A stretch of DNA of 64,000 nucleotides from Kocuria palustris (GTDB lineage Bacteria; Actinomycetota; Actinomycetes; Actinomycetales; Micrococcaceae), in the NCBI RefSeq assembly GCF_016907795.1, contig NZ_JAFBCR010000001.1, positions 2,666,001 to 2,730,000 of the forward strand. The letters are read 5' to 3'. Positions 34,894-44,234 of this stretch are shown one piece after another. Below the pieces are notes generated by a model, which saw nothing but the letters and a program-made list of their open reading frames with translations, ran no database searches and was not told the DNA's origin. Position 1 is the stretch's first letter; each line of letters starts with the position of its first letter. The position numbers and the translations under genes are program-made.

Positions 34894-36525
34894 GTGTTCA
34901 ACTCCCTCTCCGACCGCTTGACCGCGACGTTCAAGAACCTGCGTGGGAAGGGCAAGCTCTCCGAGGCGGATGTCGATGCCACCGTGCGCGAGATCCGCCG
35001 CGCGCTGCTCGACGCCGACGTCGCCGTGCCCGTGGTCCGCGAGTTCACCGCCGCCGTCAAGGAGCGCGCGCTGTCGGCCGAGGTCAACGAGGCGCTGAAC
35101 CCGGGTCAGCAGGTCGTGAAGATCGTCAACGACCAGCTCCAGGAGATCCTGGGCGGTCAGACCCGGCGCATCCGCATGGCCAAGACCGGGCCCACGATCA
35201 TCATGCTCGCGGGCCTGCAGGGCGCCGGCAAGACCACGCTGGCCGGCAAGCTCTCGTACTGGCTCAAGAGCCAGGGCCACCGCCCGCTGCTCGTGGCCTC
35301 CGACCTCCAGCGCCCCAACGCCGTGACCCAGCTGAAGGTCGTGGGAGAGCGCGCGGGCGTGCCGGTGTGGGCTCCGCACCCGGGCACCACCTCCGAGTTC
35401 GACGACCCCACCGGCGATCCGGTCGAGGTGGCCCGCGAGGGCGTGGAGCACGCCCGCTCCAAGCTCTACGACGTCGTCATCGTGGACACCGCCGGCCGCC
35501 TGGGCGTCGACCAGCCCCTCATGCGCCAGGCCCGCGACATCCGCGACGCCGTCCAGCCGGACGAGGTCCTGTTCGTCATCGACGCCATGATCGGCCAGGA
35601 CGCCGTCCAGACCGCCCAGGCCTTCAACGAGGGCGTGGACTTCACCGGCGTGGTGCTCTCCAAGCTCGACGGCGACGCCCGCGGCGGCGCCGCCCTGTCG
35701 GTGGCCTCGGTGACCGGCAAGCCCATCATGTTCGCCTCCACCGGCGAGGGCGTGAAGGACTTCGAGCAGTTCCACCCGGATCGCATGGCCTCGCGCATCC
35801 TCGACATGGGCGATGTCATGACCCTGATCGAGCAGGCCGAGAAGACCTGGGATCAGGCCGAGGCCCAGAAGATGGCCAAGAAGTTCGCCGATCAGGAGGA
35901 CTTCACCTTCGAGGACTTCCTGGTCCAGATGCAGCAGCTCAAGAAGATGGGCTCCATGAAGAAGCTGCTCGGCATGATGCCGGGCATGGCCGGAATGCGC
36001 GAGCAGCTCGAGAACTTCGACGAGTCCGCGCTGACCCGCATCGAGGCCATCATCCAGTCCATGACCCCGCACGAGCGGGTGGCGCCCAAGATCATGAACG
36101 GCTCGCGCCGAGCGCGCATCGCCAAGGGCTCCGGGGCCACGGTGCAGGAGGTCAACCAGCTCATGGAGCGCTTCGGGCAGGCGCAGAAGATGATGCGCAA
36201 GATGTCCCAGGGCAAGGGCATGCCGAACCTCCCGGGCATGGGCGGCGGCGCTCCGGGCATGGGACCGCAGGGCGGCAACCCCATGGCCGGCATGCAGGGC
36301 ATGCAGGGCATGCAGGGGCTGCCCGGCGCGGGCGGCGGCAAGTCCTCCAAGTCCAAGGCCAAGAAGAAGGGCTCGCGCTCCGGCAATCCGGCCAAGCGCG
36401 CGCAGGAGGCCGCCGCCGCGCAGAACCGCTCCAAGGCACCCACGGGCTCGTCGTTCGGCCAGCCCCAGCAGCCCGAGCAGAACCTGAAGGACCTCCCCAA
36501 GGGCTTCGAGAAGTTCCTCAAGTGA
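34894..36525 (+). CDS. ffh: Signal recognition particle protein Ffh (SRP54)
   Basis: 543 residues: N domain (FNSLSDRLTATFKNLRGKGKLSE), G domain with LQGAGKTTLAGKL (G1), DTAGRLGVDQ (G3) and SKLDGDARGG, then the methionine-rich M domain (MKKLLGMMPGMAGMREQL, RRARIAKGSG for 4.5S RNA binding). The tail after residue 430 is a Gly/Met/Gln-rich low-complexity stretch (repeats of MQGMQG) followed by Lys-rich and Gln-rich runs, longer than in E. coli. GTG start at 34894. No 4.5S RNA gene was recognised in the window. Confidence 0.96.
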   Translation: MFNSLSDRLTATFKNLRGKGKLSEADVDATVREIRRALLDADVAVPVVREFTAAVKERALSAEVNEALNPGQQVVKIVNDQLQEILGGQTRRIRMAKTGPTIIMLAGLQGAGKTTLAGKLSYWLKSQGHRPLLVASDLQRPNAVTQLKVVGERAGVPVWAPHPGTTSEFDDPTGDPVEVAREGVEHARSKLYDVVIVDTAGRLGVDQPLMRQARDIRDAVQPDEVLFVIDAMIGQDAVQTAQAFNEGVDFTGVVLSKLDGDARGGAALSVASVTGKPIMFASTGEGVKDFEQFHPDRMASRILDMGDVMTLIEQAEKTWDQAEAQKMAKKFADQEDFTFEDFLVQMQQLKKMGSMKKLLGMMPGMAGMREQLENFDESALTRIEAIIQSMTPHERVAPKIMNGSRRARIAKGSGATVQEVNQLMERFGQAQKMMRKMSQGKGMPNLPGMGGGAPGMGPQGGNPMAGMQGMQGMQGLPGAGGGKSSKSKAKKKGSRSGNPAKRAQEAAAAQNRSKAPTGSSFGQPQQPEQNLKDLPKGFEKFLK

Positions 36526-36566
36526 CCCCGCAGCGGCCCCCGCGCCGCTGCGCGAAAGGCGCCACC

Positions 36567-37049
36567 ATGTCGTCGTACCTCCCCGAGGACGAGCTCAAGG
36601 AATTCATCGCCTCGCTGCCGACCCGCCGCCTGGCGTCCTCGGCGCTGATCCGCGACCCGCACGGCCGGGTGCTGATCGTCGAGCCGAACTACCGCGACGG
36701 CTGGACCCTGCCCGGCGGAACGGTCGAGGCCGGGGAGGATCCCCGCACCGGATGCTTCCGCGAGGTGCTCGAGGAGGTCGGGCTGCAGCTGCCGGAGGGA
36801 CGGCTTCTCGTGGTGGCCCACGGGCTCGCCGCCGGCATCTGGGGCGATTCGGTCGCGTTCCTCTACGACGGCGGCGTGATCCCCGAGGACACCGAGATCA
36901 CCCTGCAGGAGGAGGAGCTGGACAGCCACCGCTGGGCGGAGCCCGGCGAGATCCTGGGGTACGTGGGCGATCGCATGGGACGGATGATCCTCAGCGGCCT
37001 CGAGCAGCTCGAGACCGGCGGCGTGTCCGAGTTCGTGATCGGAGGCTGA
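36567..37049 (+). CDS. Nudix hydrolase
   Basis: 160 residues with a complete Nudix box: GGTVEAGEDPRTGCFREVLEEVGL matches G-x5-E-x7-RE-U-x-E-E-x-G-U across residues about 51-74. It hydrolyses a nucleoside diphosphate linked to another group; the substrate is not predictable. It follows ffh by 41 bp and may be read from the same transcript. Start ATG 36567, with GAAAGG upstream. Confidence 0.88.
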   Translation: MSSYLPEDELKEFIASLPTRRLASSALIRDPHGRVLIVEPNYRDGWTLPGGTVEAGEDPRTGCFREVLEEVGLQLPEGRLLVVAHGLAAGIWGDSVAFLYDGGVIPEDTEITLQEEELDSHRWAEPGEILGYVGDRMGRMILSGLEQLETGGVSEFVIGG

Positions 37050-37118
37050 AGGACGCCCCGGCGCAGGCTCTCAGCGGAATCTGCTGCCCGCACCCCGGGG
37101 TCGTCCAGTGCCCGCGGG

Positions 37119-37124
37119 TAGCAT
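37119..37124 (+). promoter_or_regulatory. -10 box of unknown gene, leaderless type
   Basis: TAGCAT, 7 nt before ATG 37132; favours this ATG over the in-frame upstream ones at 37108 and 37123. Confidence 0.55.
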
Positions 37125-37131
37125 GGCGCGC

Positions 37132-38529
37132 ATGACCACCCCCTCTTCCGGACCCCAGCATCCGTCGTCCTCCGGCGCGGCCGGCGCAGGCGGAGCAGAC
37201 GGCGCCCGGCACGGCCGCCGACGCGCGGAATCCCCGGTGGATCGCAAGACCTCCGCCCTGGACGGCTGGTCGGTGCTGCCTCTGGCGGTGCGGATCAGCA
37301 GCCGCAGCTCCGTGCCGGACGTCGAAGGCTCCGACCTGCTCGGCCCGGACACCGCAGATGCCGCCGAGATCGTGGGCTTCGTGCCCACCGCGCAGGGCAT
37401 CCGCAAGGTCCTGGGCCACCACCGCGCCGTGGCCGCCGCCGCCGAGGGCTCCGACTACCTGCAGATCGCGGTCCTCGTCGACGACCAGGGCCGCACGGCC
37501 ACCGTGGGCGAGCACGGAGCGGTCGTGCCGGGCCAGGGCGTCGAGGAGATCGCCGCCTCCGTCCACCGCATCACCGGTCAGACCCTCGAGCCGCAGCACC
37601 CCCGCCTGCAGCGGGCGCTGATCCTGCACCTGGATGCTCCCGAGCTGCCCCTGCTGGCCAGCAGCGCCGGCGCCACCTTCCGCGCGGTCAGCCGCGACGG
37701 CTGGTCCGTGCTCGTGCCCGACGACGACGCCTCGTGGTGGGCTCTGCGCACCGGAGTCACCGGCACGGCCGTGGCGCTGGCCTCGGACGGCGCCGCCCGC
37801 TCCCTGGAGGTCCTGCTCGACGGCGCTGACGGCGTGGGCCGCCATCCGGAGACTGCCCGGCCCGACCCCACGCGGATCTCGGCCGAGTCCTCCGGCGACC
37901 GAGCCGCCTGCGGGCTGTCCTGGGGCCCGGCCTGGTCTGCGGTCTCGATCGACGACGACGGAACCCCCGCCGCACGGCTGACCCGCGAGGTCCTCGAGCT
38001 GTGCGATGGCGAGACCACCCAGATGCACGTCGAGTCGGTGGCCTCGGTCTTCGACCTGGACCCGGTGCAGACCGTGCGCCTGCGCAACTACGTCGACGGG
38101 GAGACCTCCTCGCTGGTGCTCGAGTCCGTGCTGCAGCTGCTCGAGCTGCCGGTGCTGGCCGCCAAGATCGTCGAGGGGCAGAAGCCGCTGTCGGAGATCG
38201 AGGGGCTGGAGCGGTTCGAGCCCACCAGCATGCGTGAGGCCGTCATGCAGGGCCTGGGGATGGAGCCCACGGACGACAGCACCTTCTCCCGCCTGCAGGC
38301 CAGGCTGGCCGAGCGCCCGGAGATCCTGCTGGCCGCCGCCGGGGCGCAGACCGCCGTGGGCATCGGGCTCGCCGCCCTGGGTCGTCGCGGGGGACGCGGC
38401 AGCCTGGTGCTCGGCACGCTGTCCGGACTCGCGTTCACGGATGCGGCCTCGCTGTCGGGGCTCTACGCCGTGCTGCGCAGGCAGCGCCGCCGTCGAGACG
38501 GCAGGCGGCCCGGCCGATCGCACGACTGA
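37132..38529 (+). CDS. Protein of unknown function, 465 residues
   Basis: I do not recognise a family. An N-terminal low-complexity Ser/Pro/Gly/Ala tail (about 40 residues) is followed by a probably globular body with regularly alternating hydrophobics (VLVDDQGRTATVGEHGAVV, GWSVLVPDDDASWW, GWSAVSIDDDG-like pattern). The C-terminal part has a moderately hydrophobic Gly/Ala-rich stretch (ILLAAAGAQTAVGIGLAALG and GSLVLGTLSGLAFTDAASL) that could be two membrane or membrane-associated helices, and it ends in an Arg-rich tail. Codon use is that of the host and the -10/ATG arrangement is clear, so the gene is real. It precedes the two-component pair by 68 bp but has its own promoter. Confidence 0.75.
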   Translation: MTTPSSGPQHPSSSGAAGAGGADGARHGRRRAESPVDRKTSALDGWSVLPLAVRISSRSSVPDVEGSDLLGPDTADAAEIVGFVPTAQGIRKVLGHHRAVAAAAEGSDYLQIAVLVDDQGRTATVGEHGAVVPGQGVEEIAASVHRITGQTLEPQHPRLQRALILHLDAPELPLLASSAGATFRAVSRDGWSVLVPDDDASWWALRTGVTGTAVALASDGAARSLEVLLDGADGVGRHPETARPDPTRISAESSGDRAACGLSWGPAWSAVSIDDDGTPAARLTREVLELCDGETTQMHVESVASVFDLDPVQTVRLRNYVDGETSSLVLESVLQLLELPVLAAKIVEGQKPLSEIEGLERFEPTSMREAVMQGLGMEPTDDSTFSRLQARLAERPEILLAAAGAQTAVGIGLAALGRRGGRGSLVLGTLSGLAFTDAASLSGLYAVLRRQRRRRDGRRPGRSHD

Positions 38530-38585
38530 GCGGCCGCTGCCGGCAGATCCGTCGCGCGACGGATCCGCCAGGACGCGGCAGGCGA

Positions 38586-38591
38586 TAGCGT
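38586..38591 (+). promoter_or_regulatory. -10 box of the histidine kinase gene, leaderless type
   Basis: TAGCGT, 6 nt before GTG 38598. Confidence 0.55.
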
Positions 38592-38597
38592 GCTGGG

Positions 38598-40067
38598 GTG
38601 TCGCAGCTCAGCCAGGACCCCCGCCAGGATGTCGCCCCGTCTGCTCCCGCCCGGCCGGCTCCGCGACCCGAGTCCCGGCCCACGACCGCCGAGCGCCTGA
38701 TCGGGGTCCTCTCCGACCCCTCGGATCCGGACTGGCGCCGTCCCGGGCCCGGTGCCACGGGGCTGCGCCGCGATGTCCTGGGGGCCCTGGCCCTGTTCGG
38801 GGTGGCCGCCCTCATCCTGGCCCTGCTCGAGAGCTTCGCCGGCACGAGCGAGAACCGACCCCGCTGGCTGGGCTATCTCATGGTCGCGCTGCAGATCCTG
38901 CCGCTGGCCGGGCGCCGCCGCTGGCCCGCTGCGGTCATGGTGGTCTCCACGGCGGTCTACGTGATCGGCTACTACCTGACACCCATGGCGGCGGGTCAGT
39001 CGGGGACGGTGCTCGGGCTGTACGTCGCGGTCTACACGCTCGTGGCCTGGGGGCCGTCGCGGCAGGTCGTGCGCATCATCGTGGCCCTGTTCCTGGTCCT
39101 TCTGCTGCTGTGGGTGGGCATCGACCTGGCCATCACGGGCTCGTACGCGGAGATGGTCGAGGAGCTCGACTCCCAGGCCGGGCCCTTCGAGCCCATGTCC
39201 GCCTATTCGGCCTACTCCTTCCTGCTCAACATCCTGGGCTTCGGCATCACGATCTTCCTGGGGTGGACCTCGTGGCGCTCGGCGCTGCGCGACCATCAGA
39301 ACCGCGCGCAGGCCGAGCAGCTGCGCAGCCAGTCGCAGCGCCTGGCCCGTCAGGCGGTCGTCGAAGAGCGCCTGCGGATCGCCCGCGAGCTGCACGACGT
39401 GATCGCCCACCACGTCTCGGCCATCGGGATCCAGGCCGGGGCCGCCCGGAAGGTCCTGCACCGAGATTCCGAGCTGGCGGCCGAGGCGCTGCGCTCAATC
39501 GAGGGATCCAGCCGCCAGGCCGTGAGCGAGACCCGGCAGCTGCTGGGCGTCCTGCGAGCGGACTCGGACGCGGAGGCCGCCGATGGACAGCCGCGAGCGG
39601 AGACGGCGCCGGCGACGAGCCCCGGGCCCCGGCTGGAGGAGATCGAGCAGCTCGCACGCGAGCACGCCCAGCGCGGCCTGTCGGTGACGGTGACCTGGGT
39701 CGGCGGGGCAGAGGTCGCTGAGCTGCCGCCGGCCCTCGGGCTGTCCATGTACCGCTGCGTCCAGGAGGCGCTGTCGAACGTGGTGCGCCATTCCACCGCC
39801 ACCAGCGCCGAGGTCGTGATCCGCAGCATCCGCCGTGACGACCACGGCTCCGGGGCAGCGCAGGCGATCGAGCTCGAGGTGCTGGACGGGGGAAGGCCCC
39901 GTGCGGGCAGCGCCGGCACCGGCTTCGGACTGCGAGGACTGCGCGAACGGGTCCAGCTCCACGGCGGGACAGTGGAGATCGGCAGCCGGGATCCCGGGCC
40001 CGGCTGGCGCGTGCGGGCGAGGTTCCCGCTCGAGAGGCTCGGTCCCGAGGCGCCCGACTCGGGATGA
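38598..40067 (+). CDS. NarL-family sensor histidine kinase
   Basis: 489 residues: about 55 polar residues, then six membrane segments (about 58-235), a short coil and a HisKA_3 domain. The phospho-accepting His is residue 266 in ERLRIARELHDVIAHHVSAI. An HPK7-type ATPase domain follows (EALSNVVRHS, GFGLRGLRERV with the G boxes). The input is sensed in or at the membrane and is unknown. The response regulator starts 13 bp downstream. This NarL-type pair is followed by an ABC exporter pair, a frequent arrangement where the kinase controls the transporter. Confidence 0.92.
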   Translation: MSQLSQDPRQDVAPSAPARPAPRPESRPTTAERLIGVLSDPSDPDWRRPGPGATGLRRDVLGALALFGVAALILALLESFAGTSENRPRWLGYLMVALQILPLAGRRRWPAAVMVVSTAVYVIGYYLTPMAAGQSGTVLGLYVAVYTLVAWGPSRQVVRIIVALFLVLLLLWVGIDLAITGSYAEMVEELDSQAGPFEPMSAYSAYSFLLNILGFGITIFLGWTSWRSALRDHQNRAQAEQLRSQSQRLARQAVVEERLRIARELHDVIAHHVSAIGIQAGAARKVLHRDSELAAEALRSIEGSSRQAVSETRQLLGVLRADSDAEAADGQPRAETAPATSPGPRLEEIEQLAREHAQRGLSVTVTWVGGAEVAELPPALGLSMYRCVQEALSNVVRHSTATSAEVVIRSIRRDDHGSGAAQAIELEVLDGGRPRAGSAGTGFGLRGLRERVQLHGGTVEIGSRDPGPGWRVRARFPLERLGPEAPDSG

Positions 40068-40080
40068 GAGGATCACAGCC

Positions 40081-40866
40081 ATGACCTCTGTGCTGCTGGC
40101 CGATGACCATGCTCTCGTGCGCTCAGGTTTCGCCATGGTGCTCTCCGTCGAGGACGACCTCGAGGTCGTGGGCCAGGCCGCCGATGGTCGCCAGGCCGTG
40201 GAGAGGGTCGCCGAGGGCGGTGTCGACGTCGTGCTGATGGACGTGCAGATGCCTGACATGGACGGGCTCGAGGCCACCCGGCGCATCGTGGCCGCAGGCG
40301 GAGCCAAGGTCATCATCCTCACGACCTTCGACCGGGAGGACTACCTGTTCGAGGCGCTGCGCGCCGGGGCTTCGGGCTTCCTGCTCAAGAACGCCGACCC
40401 GGACGATCTGGTCGACGCCGTGCGCTCGGTGGCCGACGGTCACGCGCTGCTGGCTCCGGAGGCCACGGTGCGGGTGATCCAGCGGTGGGTCGCCGCGGAC
40501 GCAGCGGCTCCGGGCGCTTCCGGCCCCCACGGCGCAGCCGCGCCGACGTCGGCAGCCGCTGCGCAGCGCACGACCGGGACGACCGCGACCAATCCCTCCG
40601 CCGGCCCAACCACCGAAGTCGGCGCATCGGGCCCGGGGCGTCCGTCCGAGGAGCATCGCCGTCTGCTGGAGGGCCTGACCGAGCGGGAGTCCGAGATCCT
40701 TCGGCTCATGGCCGAGGGGCTGTCCAACGCCGAGATCGCCCAGCGCCTGTTCGTGGGCTCGGCCACCGTGAAGACCCATGTGTCGAACGTGCTGGCCAAG
40801 ACCGGCAGTCGCGATCGGGTCCAGGCCGTCGTGCTGGCGCACCGGGCCGGCGTCGTCGGGTCCTGA
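40081..40866 (+). CDS. NarL/LuxR-type response regulator
   Basis: 261 residues. Receiver domain with acidic pair DDH, phosphorylation site Asp54 in VVLMDVQMPD, and the switch Thr/Lys (ILTTFD, GFLLKN). The C-terminal LuxR helix-turn-helix is LTERESEILRLMAEGLSNAEIAQRLFVGSATVKTHV. Between them is an unusually long linker of about 60 Ala/Gly/Pro/Thr residues (about 135-195). Cognate partner of the kinase 13 bp upstream. A GAGGAT hexamer 7 nt before the ATG hints at an extra weak start site. Confidence 0.93.
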   Translation: MTSVLLADDHALVRSGFAMVLSVEDDLEVVGQAADGRQAVERVAEGGVDVVLMDVQMPDMDGLEATRRIVAAGGAKVIILTTFDREDYLFEALRAGASGFLLKNADPDDLVDAVRSVADGHALLAPEATVRVIQRWVAADAAAPGASGPHGAAAPTSAAAAQRTTGTTATNPSAGPTTEVGASGPGRPSEEHRRLLEGLTERESEILRLMAEGLSNAEIAQRLFVGSATVKTHVSNVLAKTGSRDRVQAVVLAHRAGVVGS

Positions 40867-40979
40867 AGCGCACGATCTCGGGCCGCTCCGCCTCGCGGCG
40901 GAGGCGTCGTCCGTGGCCAGCCGCTGGGCTGTCCCGGAGATTCCGTCGCACGGCGGAGGACCGCGGCGAGGCCCGTCCC

Positions 40980-40985
40980 TAGGCT
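40980..40985 (+). promoter_or_regulatory. -10 box of the ABC transporter operon
   Basis: TAGGCT, giving a leader of roughly 55 nt before GTG 41045, which has AGGAG in front. Confidence 0.45.
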
Positions 40986-41044
40986 GGTCCCAGTTGCGCT
41001 GGGGGAGCTGCCCCGGCGCTGAGGCCGAGAGCTCAGGAGCCCAC

Positions 41045-42010
41045 GTGAGCAGCACGCAGACAGCGCAGGAGACGCCCTCCGACGGCGCCGCGAGCCGCAG
41101 CACCACCTACTCGCCGCCCAGCCGGGGCCATCGGCTGGAGGTCCGAGGCCTGACCCGCACGTTCGGCGAGAAGACCGCCGTCGACGACGTCTCCTTCACC
41201 GTGGAGCCCGGGGGCATGACCGGGTTCATCGGGGCCAACGGCGCCGGGAAGACCACGACCATGCGCATGATGATGGGCGTGCTGCGGATCCATTCCGGGC
41301 AGGTGCTCTGGGACGGCCGCCCGATCACCGCCGCCGACCGCGCGGGGTTCGGGTACATGCCGGAGGAGCGCGGGCTGTATCCCAAGCAGGGGATCCTGGA
41401 CCAGCTCGGCTACCTCGGTCAGCTGCACGGCATGGAGCGCGCCCAGGCTCTGCGCGAGGCCCAGCGCCTGCTCGAGCGCTTCGATCTGGCCGATCGGCCC
41501 AAGGACAAGCTCGAGACCCTCTCGCTCGGCAATCAGCAGCGCGTCCAGGTGGCGGCTTCCCTGCTGCACAGCCCGTCCGCCCTGATCCTCGACGAGCCCT
41601 TCTCCGGGCTGGACCCGGTGGCCGTGGACTCGATGGTCGAGCTGCTGCGCGAGCACATGGCCCGCGGCGTCCCCGTCCTCTTCTCGTCCCACCAGCTCGA
41701 CCTCGTGGACCGGCTGTGCGACTCCATGGTGATCCTCTCCGGCGGCCGCGTGCTGGAGCACGGCACCGCCGACGAGCTGCGCGCCGCCCGCCCGCTGTCA
41801 CATCGCCTGCGATGCAGCGAGGACGTCGGATGGGTGCGCGATGTCCACGGCGTGCAGGTCGAGGACCTCGACGGCTGCCGGGCCGTCGTGCGCCTGGACG
41901 ACGACGCCGCACGCGCCGAGCTGCTGCGCCGAGCGCTGGAGCGCGGCCTGCAGGAGTTCACCGACCTGGCGCCCACCCTCTCCGAGATCTACCGCGAGGT
42001 GACCCGATGA
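41045..42010 (+). CDS. ABC transporter ATP-binding protein (ABC-2/NatA type)
   Basis: 321 residues. Walker A GANGAGKTTTMRMMMG, Q/P region YMPEERGLYP, signature LSLGNQQRVQVAASLLH (a degenerate but typical form for this subgroup), Walker B ALILDEPFSGLDP and H-loop SSHQLD. The extra C-terminal domain of about 80 residues is like DrrA/NatA proteins. About 30 polar residues precede the conserved start. Overlaps its permease by ATGA. The group exports drugs, lipids or Na+; the substrate is not evident. Confidence 0.92.
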   Translation: MSSTQTAQETPSDGAASRSTTYSPPSRGHRLEVRGLTRTFGEKTAVDDVSFTVEPGGMTGFIGANGAGKTTTMRMMMGVLRIHSGQVLWDGRPITAADRAGFGYMPEERGLYPKQGILDQLGYLGQLHGMERAQALREAQRLLERFDLADRPKDKLETLSLGNQQRVQVAASLLHSPSALILDEPFSGLDPVAVDSMVELLREHMARGVPVLFSSHQLDLVDRLCDSMVILSGGRVLEHGTADELRAARPLSHRLRCSEDVGWVRDVHGVQVEDLDGCRAVVRLDDDAARAELLRRALERGLQEFTDLAPTLSEIYREVTR

Positions 42011-43254
42011 GCTCTGCGACCCGATCCGACGGACCTGATGCCTCCGCACCCGGTGCTTCCGAGGAGGCCGGCGGCCCCGGTCGCACGGTCGAGCGCCCGT
42101 GGCTGACCGTGATGATGCGGGAGCTGGCCGTGAAGGTCCGCAACCGCTCCGTGCTGATCTCCACGGCGGTCACGCTCGTGCTGATCGTCGGAGGCCTCGT
42201 GGCCTCCTCGCTGCTCTCCGACACGGATTCGGGCAGCGAGCACGAGATCGCGGCGGTGGGCGCCGGCTCGGTCGAGATGGTCGAGGCCGTCGATGACAGC
42301 CTGTCGGACGACGACTCGGCGAGTCCGCGGGAGGCGACGCGTCAGGAGGCCGAGCAGCTGCTCGACGACGGCGACGTGGACGCGGCCCTGGTCCACGAGG
42401 ACGGCTCGTGGGTGCTGCTCGGCGACGGCTCCCTCGATCCGGTCCTCGAGCAGGCCGTGACGCAGTCGGTCTCCAGCGCGACCATCGCCGCGAACGCGGC
42501 CAGCGCGGGCACCTCGATGGATCAGCTCGCGCAGGGCTCCGAGGTGCGGGTCGAGCAGATCGGCGAGGGGTCGGACAGCAGGGATACCGCGGCCTCGTTC
42601 GTGCTGCGCTACGTCTTCGCGATGCTGTTCTACATGGCGGCGATCATGTTCGGGACGGCGATCGCCAACTCCGTCCTGGAGGAGAAGCAGAACCGCGTGG
42701 TCGAGATCCTGGCCACGGCCATCCCGGTGCGCCAGATCCTCTACGGCAAGGTGCTCGGCAACTGCGTGATGGCGTTCGCGCAGATGGGCCTGTTCGCAGG
42801 CGCCGGTCTCCTCACGGCCTCGCTGCTCGGGCTCACGGACGACCTCGGCTGGGCGCTGTCGGCCTCCGGCTGGTTCATCGCGTTCTTCGTCGTGGGCTTC
42901 GCCGCGCAGGCGACGATCTGGGCGGCCCTCGGCGCACTGGCCTCGCGCAGCGAGGACCTGAACACGTCCATGACGCCGATCATGACAGTGCTCGTCGTCG
43001 CCATGCTGGCGGGGCTCATGGGCACCGGCACCTGGCTGACGGTCGCCTCCTACGTCCCGATCATCTCGTCGATCGCCATGCCGGTGCGCCTCCTGGAGGG
43101 CGAGGCGGCCGTGTGGGAGCCCTTCGCGGCCCTGGCCGTGTGCGGCGCCTTCGGCTGGGCCATGCTGCGGATCGGAGAGCGGGTCTACCAGCGCGCGGTG
43201 TTCCAGGGCGGGCGCTCGCTGTCCTGGCGCCAGGCGATGCGGCTCGAGGACTGA
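42007..43254 (+). CDS. ABC-2 type transporter permease (NatB-like)
   Basis: 415 residues with the NatB-type layout: one N-terminal membrane helix (residues about 50-75), a large external acidic domain of about 130 residues (DTDSGSEHEI, DDSLSDDDSASP), then five further helices beginning at FVLRYVFAMLFYMAAIMFG, including VLEEKQNRVVEILATAIPVRQILYGK, the conserved cytoplasmic loop of this family. Translationally coupled to the ATPase. Confidence 0.9.
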   Translation: MSSATRSDGPDASAPGASEEAGGPGRTVERPWLTVMMRELAVKVRNRSVLISTAVTLVLIVGGLVASSLLSDTDSGSEHEIAAVGAGSVEMVEAVDDSLSDDDSASPREATRQEAEQLLDDGDVDAALVHEDGSWVLLGDGSLDPVLEQAVTQSVSSATIAANAASAGTSMDQLAQGSEVRVEQIGEGSDSRDTAASFVLRYVFAMLFYMAAIMFGTAIANSVLEEKQNRVVEILATAIPVRQILYGKVLGNCVMAFAQMGLFAGAGLLTASLLGLTDDLGWALSASGWFIAFFVVGFAAQATIWAALGALASRSEDLNTSMTPIMTVLVVAMLAGLMGTGTWLTVASYVPIISSIAMPVRLLEGEAAVWEPFAALAVCGAFGWAMLRIGERVYQRAVFQGGRSLSWRQAMRLED

Positions 43255-43318
43255 GACGGCGCCTCCGGCAAGCGTGAGCGGACTCGCACCGGGGACCGGG
43301 GCGTCATCGCCTGCAGCC

Positions 43319-43324
43319 TTGACA
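43319..43324 (+). promoter_or_regulatory. -35 box upstream of the rpsP operon
   Basis: Perfect TTGACA. The matching -10 is unclear: CACAAT is too close (7 bp) and GGGTAC at 17 bp is weak. The leader to GTG 43471 would be about 115 nt, long enough for regulation. Confidence 0.45.
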
Positions 43325-43470
43325 GATCTGGCACAATAGCCGGGTACCCGAAACGAGCGGACCCTCTCTCCGCCCGGATTCGCGTCCACAGGGTGCACCT
43401 CAAGATCGGCCCGCCCCACGGGAGCGTGACCGGTGCATCCGTACCTGAATACCAAGGAGAGATTGCACAA

Positions 43471-43908
43471 GTGGCAGTCAAGATTCGTCTGAAGCGCATG
43501 GGCAAGATCCGCGATCCCCGCTACCGCGTGGTCGTCGTGGATTCCCGCAAGAAGCGCGATGGTCGCGTGATCGAGGAGGTCGGCATCTACCAGCCGACCG
43601 AGAACCCCTCGATCATCCGCATCACCTCTGAGCGCGTGCAGTACTGGCTCGGCGTCGGCGCTCAGCCGTCGGAGACCGTCCTGGCCCTGCTCAAGGTCAC
43701 CGGCGACTGGCAGAAGTTCAAGGGCCTGCCGGGCGCCGAGGGCACCCTGCAGCAGCCGGAGTCCAAGGCCGCCTTCGTGGCCGAGGACAAGGGCTCCGTG
43801 ATCATCCCCGAGGCGATCACCCCCAAGGCCGAGAAGACCGAGGACTCCGCCGAGTCCGAGGATGCTCCGGCTGAGACCGCCGAGGCTGAGGCCGAGAAGG
43901 CCGAGTGA
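43471..43908 (+). CDS. rpsP: 30S ribosomal protein S16
   Basis: 145 residues beginning [20 protein letters not shown], the diagnostic S16 start, with [18 protein letters not shown]. The core (about 85 residues) is followed by an acidic Ala/Glu tail of about 50 residues, a common actinobacterial extension. GTG 43471 has AAGGAGA 10 nt upstream. Its stop overlaps the khpA start (GTGA). First gene of rpsP-khpA-rimM-trmD. Confidence 0.97.
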   Translation: MAVKIRLKRMGKIRDPRYRVVVVDSRKKRDGRVIEEVGIYQPTENPSIIRITSERVQYWLGVGAQPSETVLALLKVTGDWQKFKGLPGAEGTLQQPESKAAFVAEDKGSVIIPEAITPKAEKTEDSAESEDAPAETAEAEAEKAE

Positions 43909-44153
43909 TCATGCTCGCCGACGCGTTGGAGCACCTGGTCCGCGGCATCGTGGACAACCCCGAGGACGTCGACGTCACCGCCAAGAACGGTCGACGCGGC
44001 GAGTCCCTCGAGGTGCGCGTGCATCCGGATGACCTCGGTCGCGTGATCGGGCGCCACGGCCGCACGGCGGATTCGCTGCGCACCGTGATCAGCGCCCTGT
44101 CCGAGTCCGAGGGCGTGCGGGTCGACGTGGTCGACACCGACCGCCGACGCTGA
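43905..44153 (+). CDS. khpA: KH-domain RNA-binding protein KhpA
   Basis: 82 residues, a single KH domain with the GxxG loop in [15 protein letters not shown]. Binds RNA (with KhpB in firmicutes) and is always found between rpsP and rimM. The GTG at 43905 overlaps the rpsP stop; ATG 43911 is a possible alternative two codons later. Confidence 0.92.
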   Translation: MIMLADALEHLVRGIVDNPEDVDVTAKNGRRGESLEVRVHPDDLGRVIGRHGRTADSLRTVISALSESEGVRVDVVDTDRRR

Positions 44154-44200
44154 GGCGAGAGGGTCCGCACGGATCCGGCACGAGCGATCGTGCACCGAAC

Positions 44201-44234
44201 ACGGCCCCCGTGTCCCGCAAGGGCGCGGGGGCCG
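44201..44234. terminator. Hairpin between khpA and rimM
   Basis: ACGGCCCCCG (44201-44210) pairs with CGGGGGCCGT (44225-44234), 10 bp with a 14-nt loop. No U tract. It may terminate partly or attenuate transcription into rimM-trmD. Confidence 0.5.
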
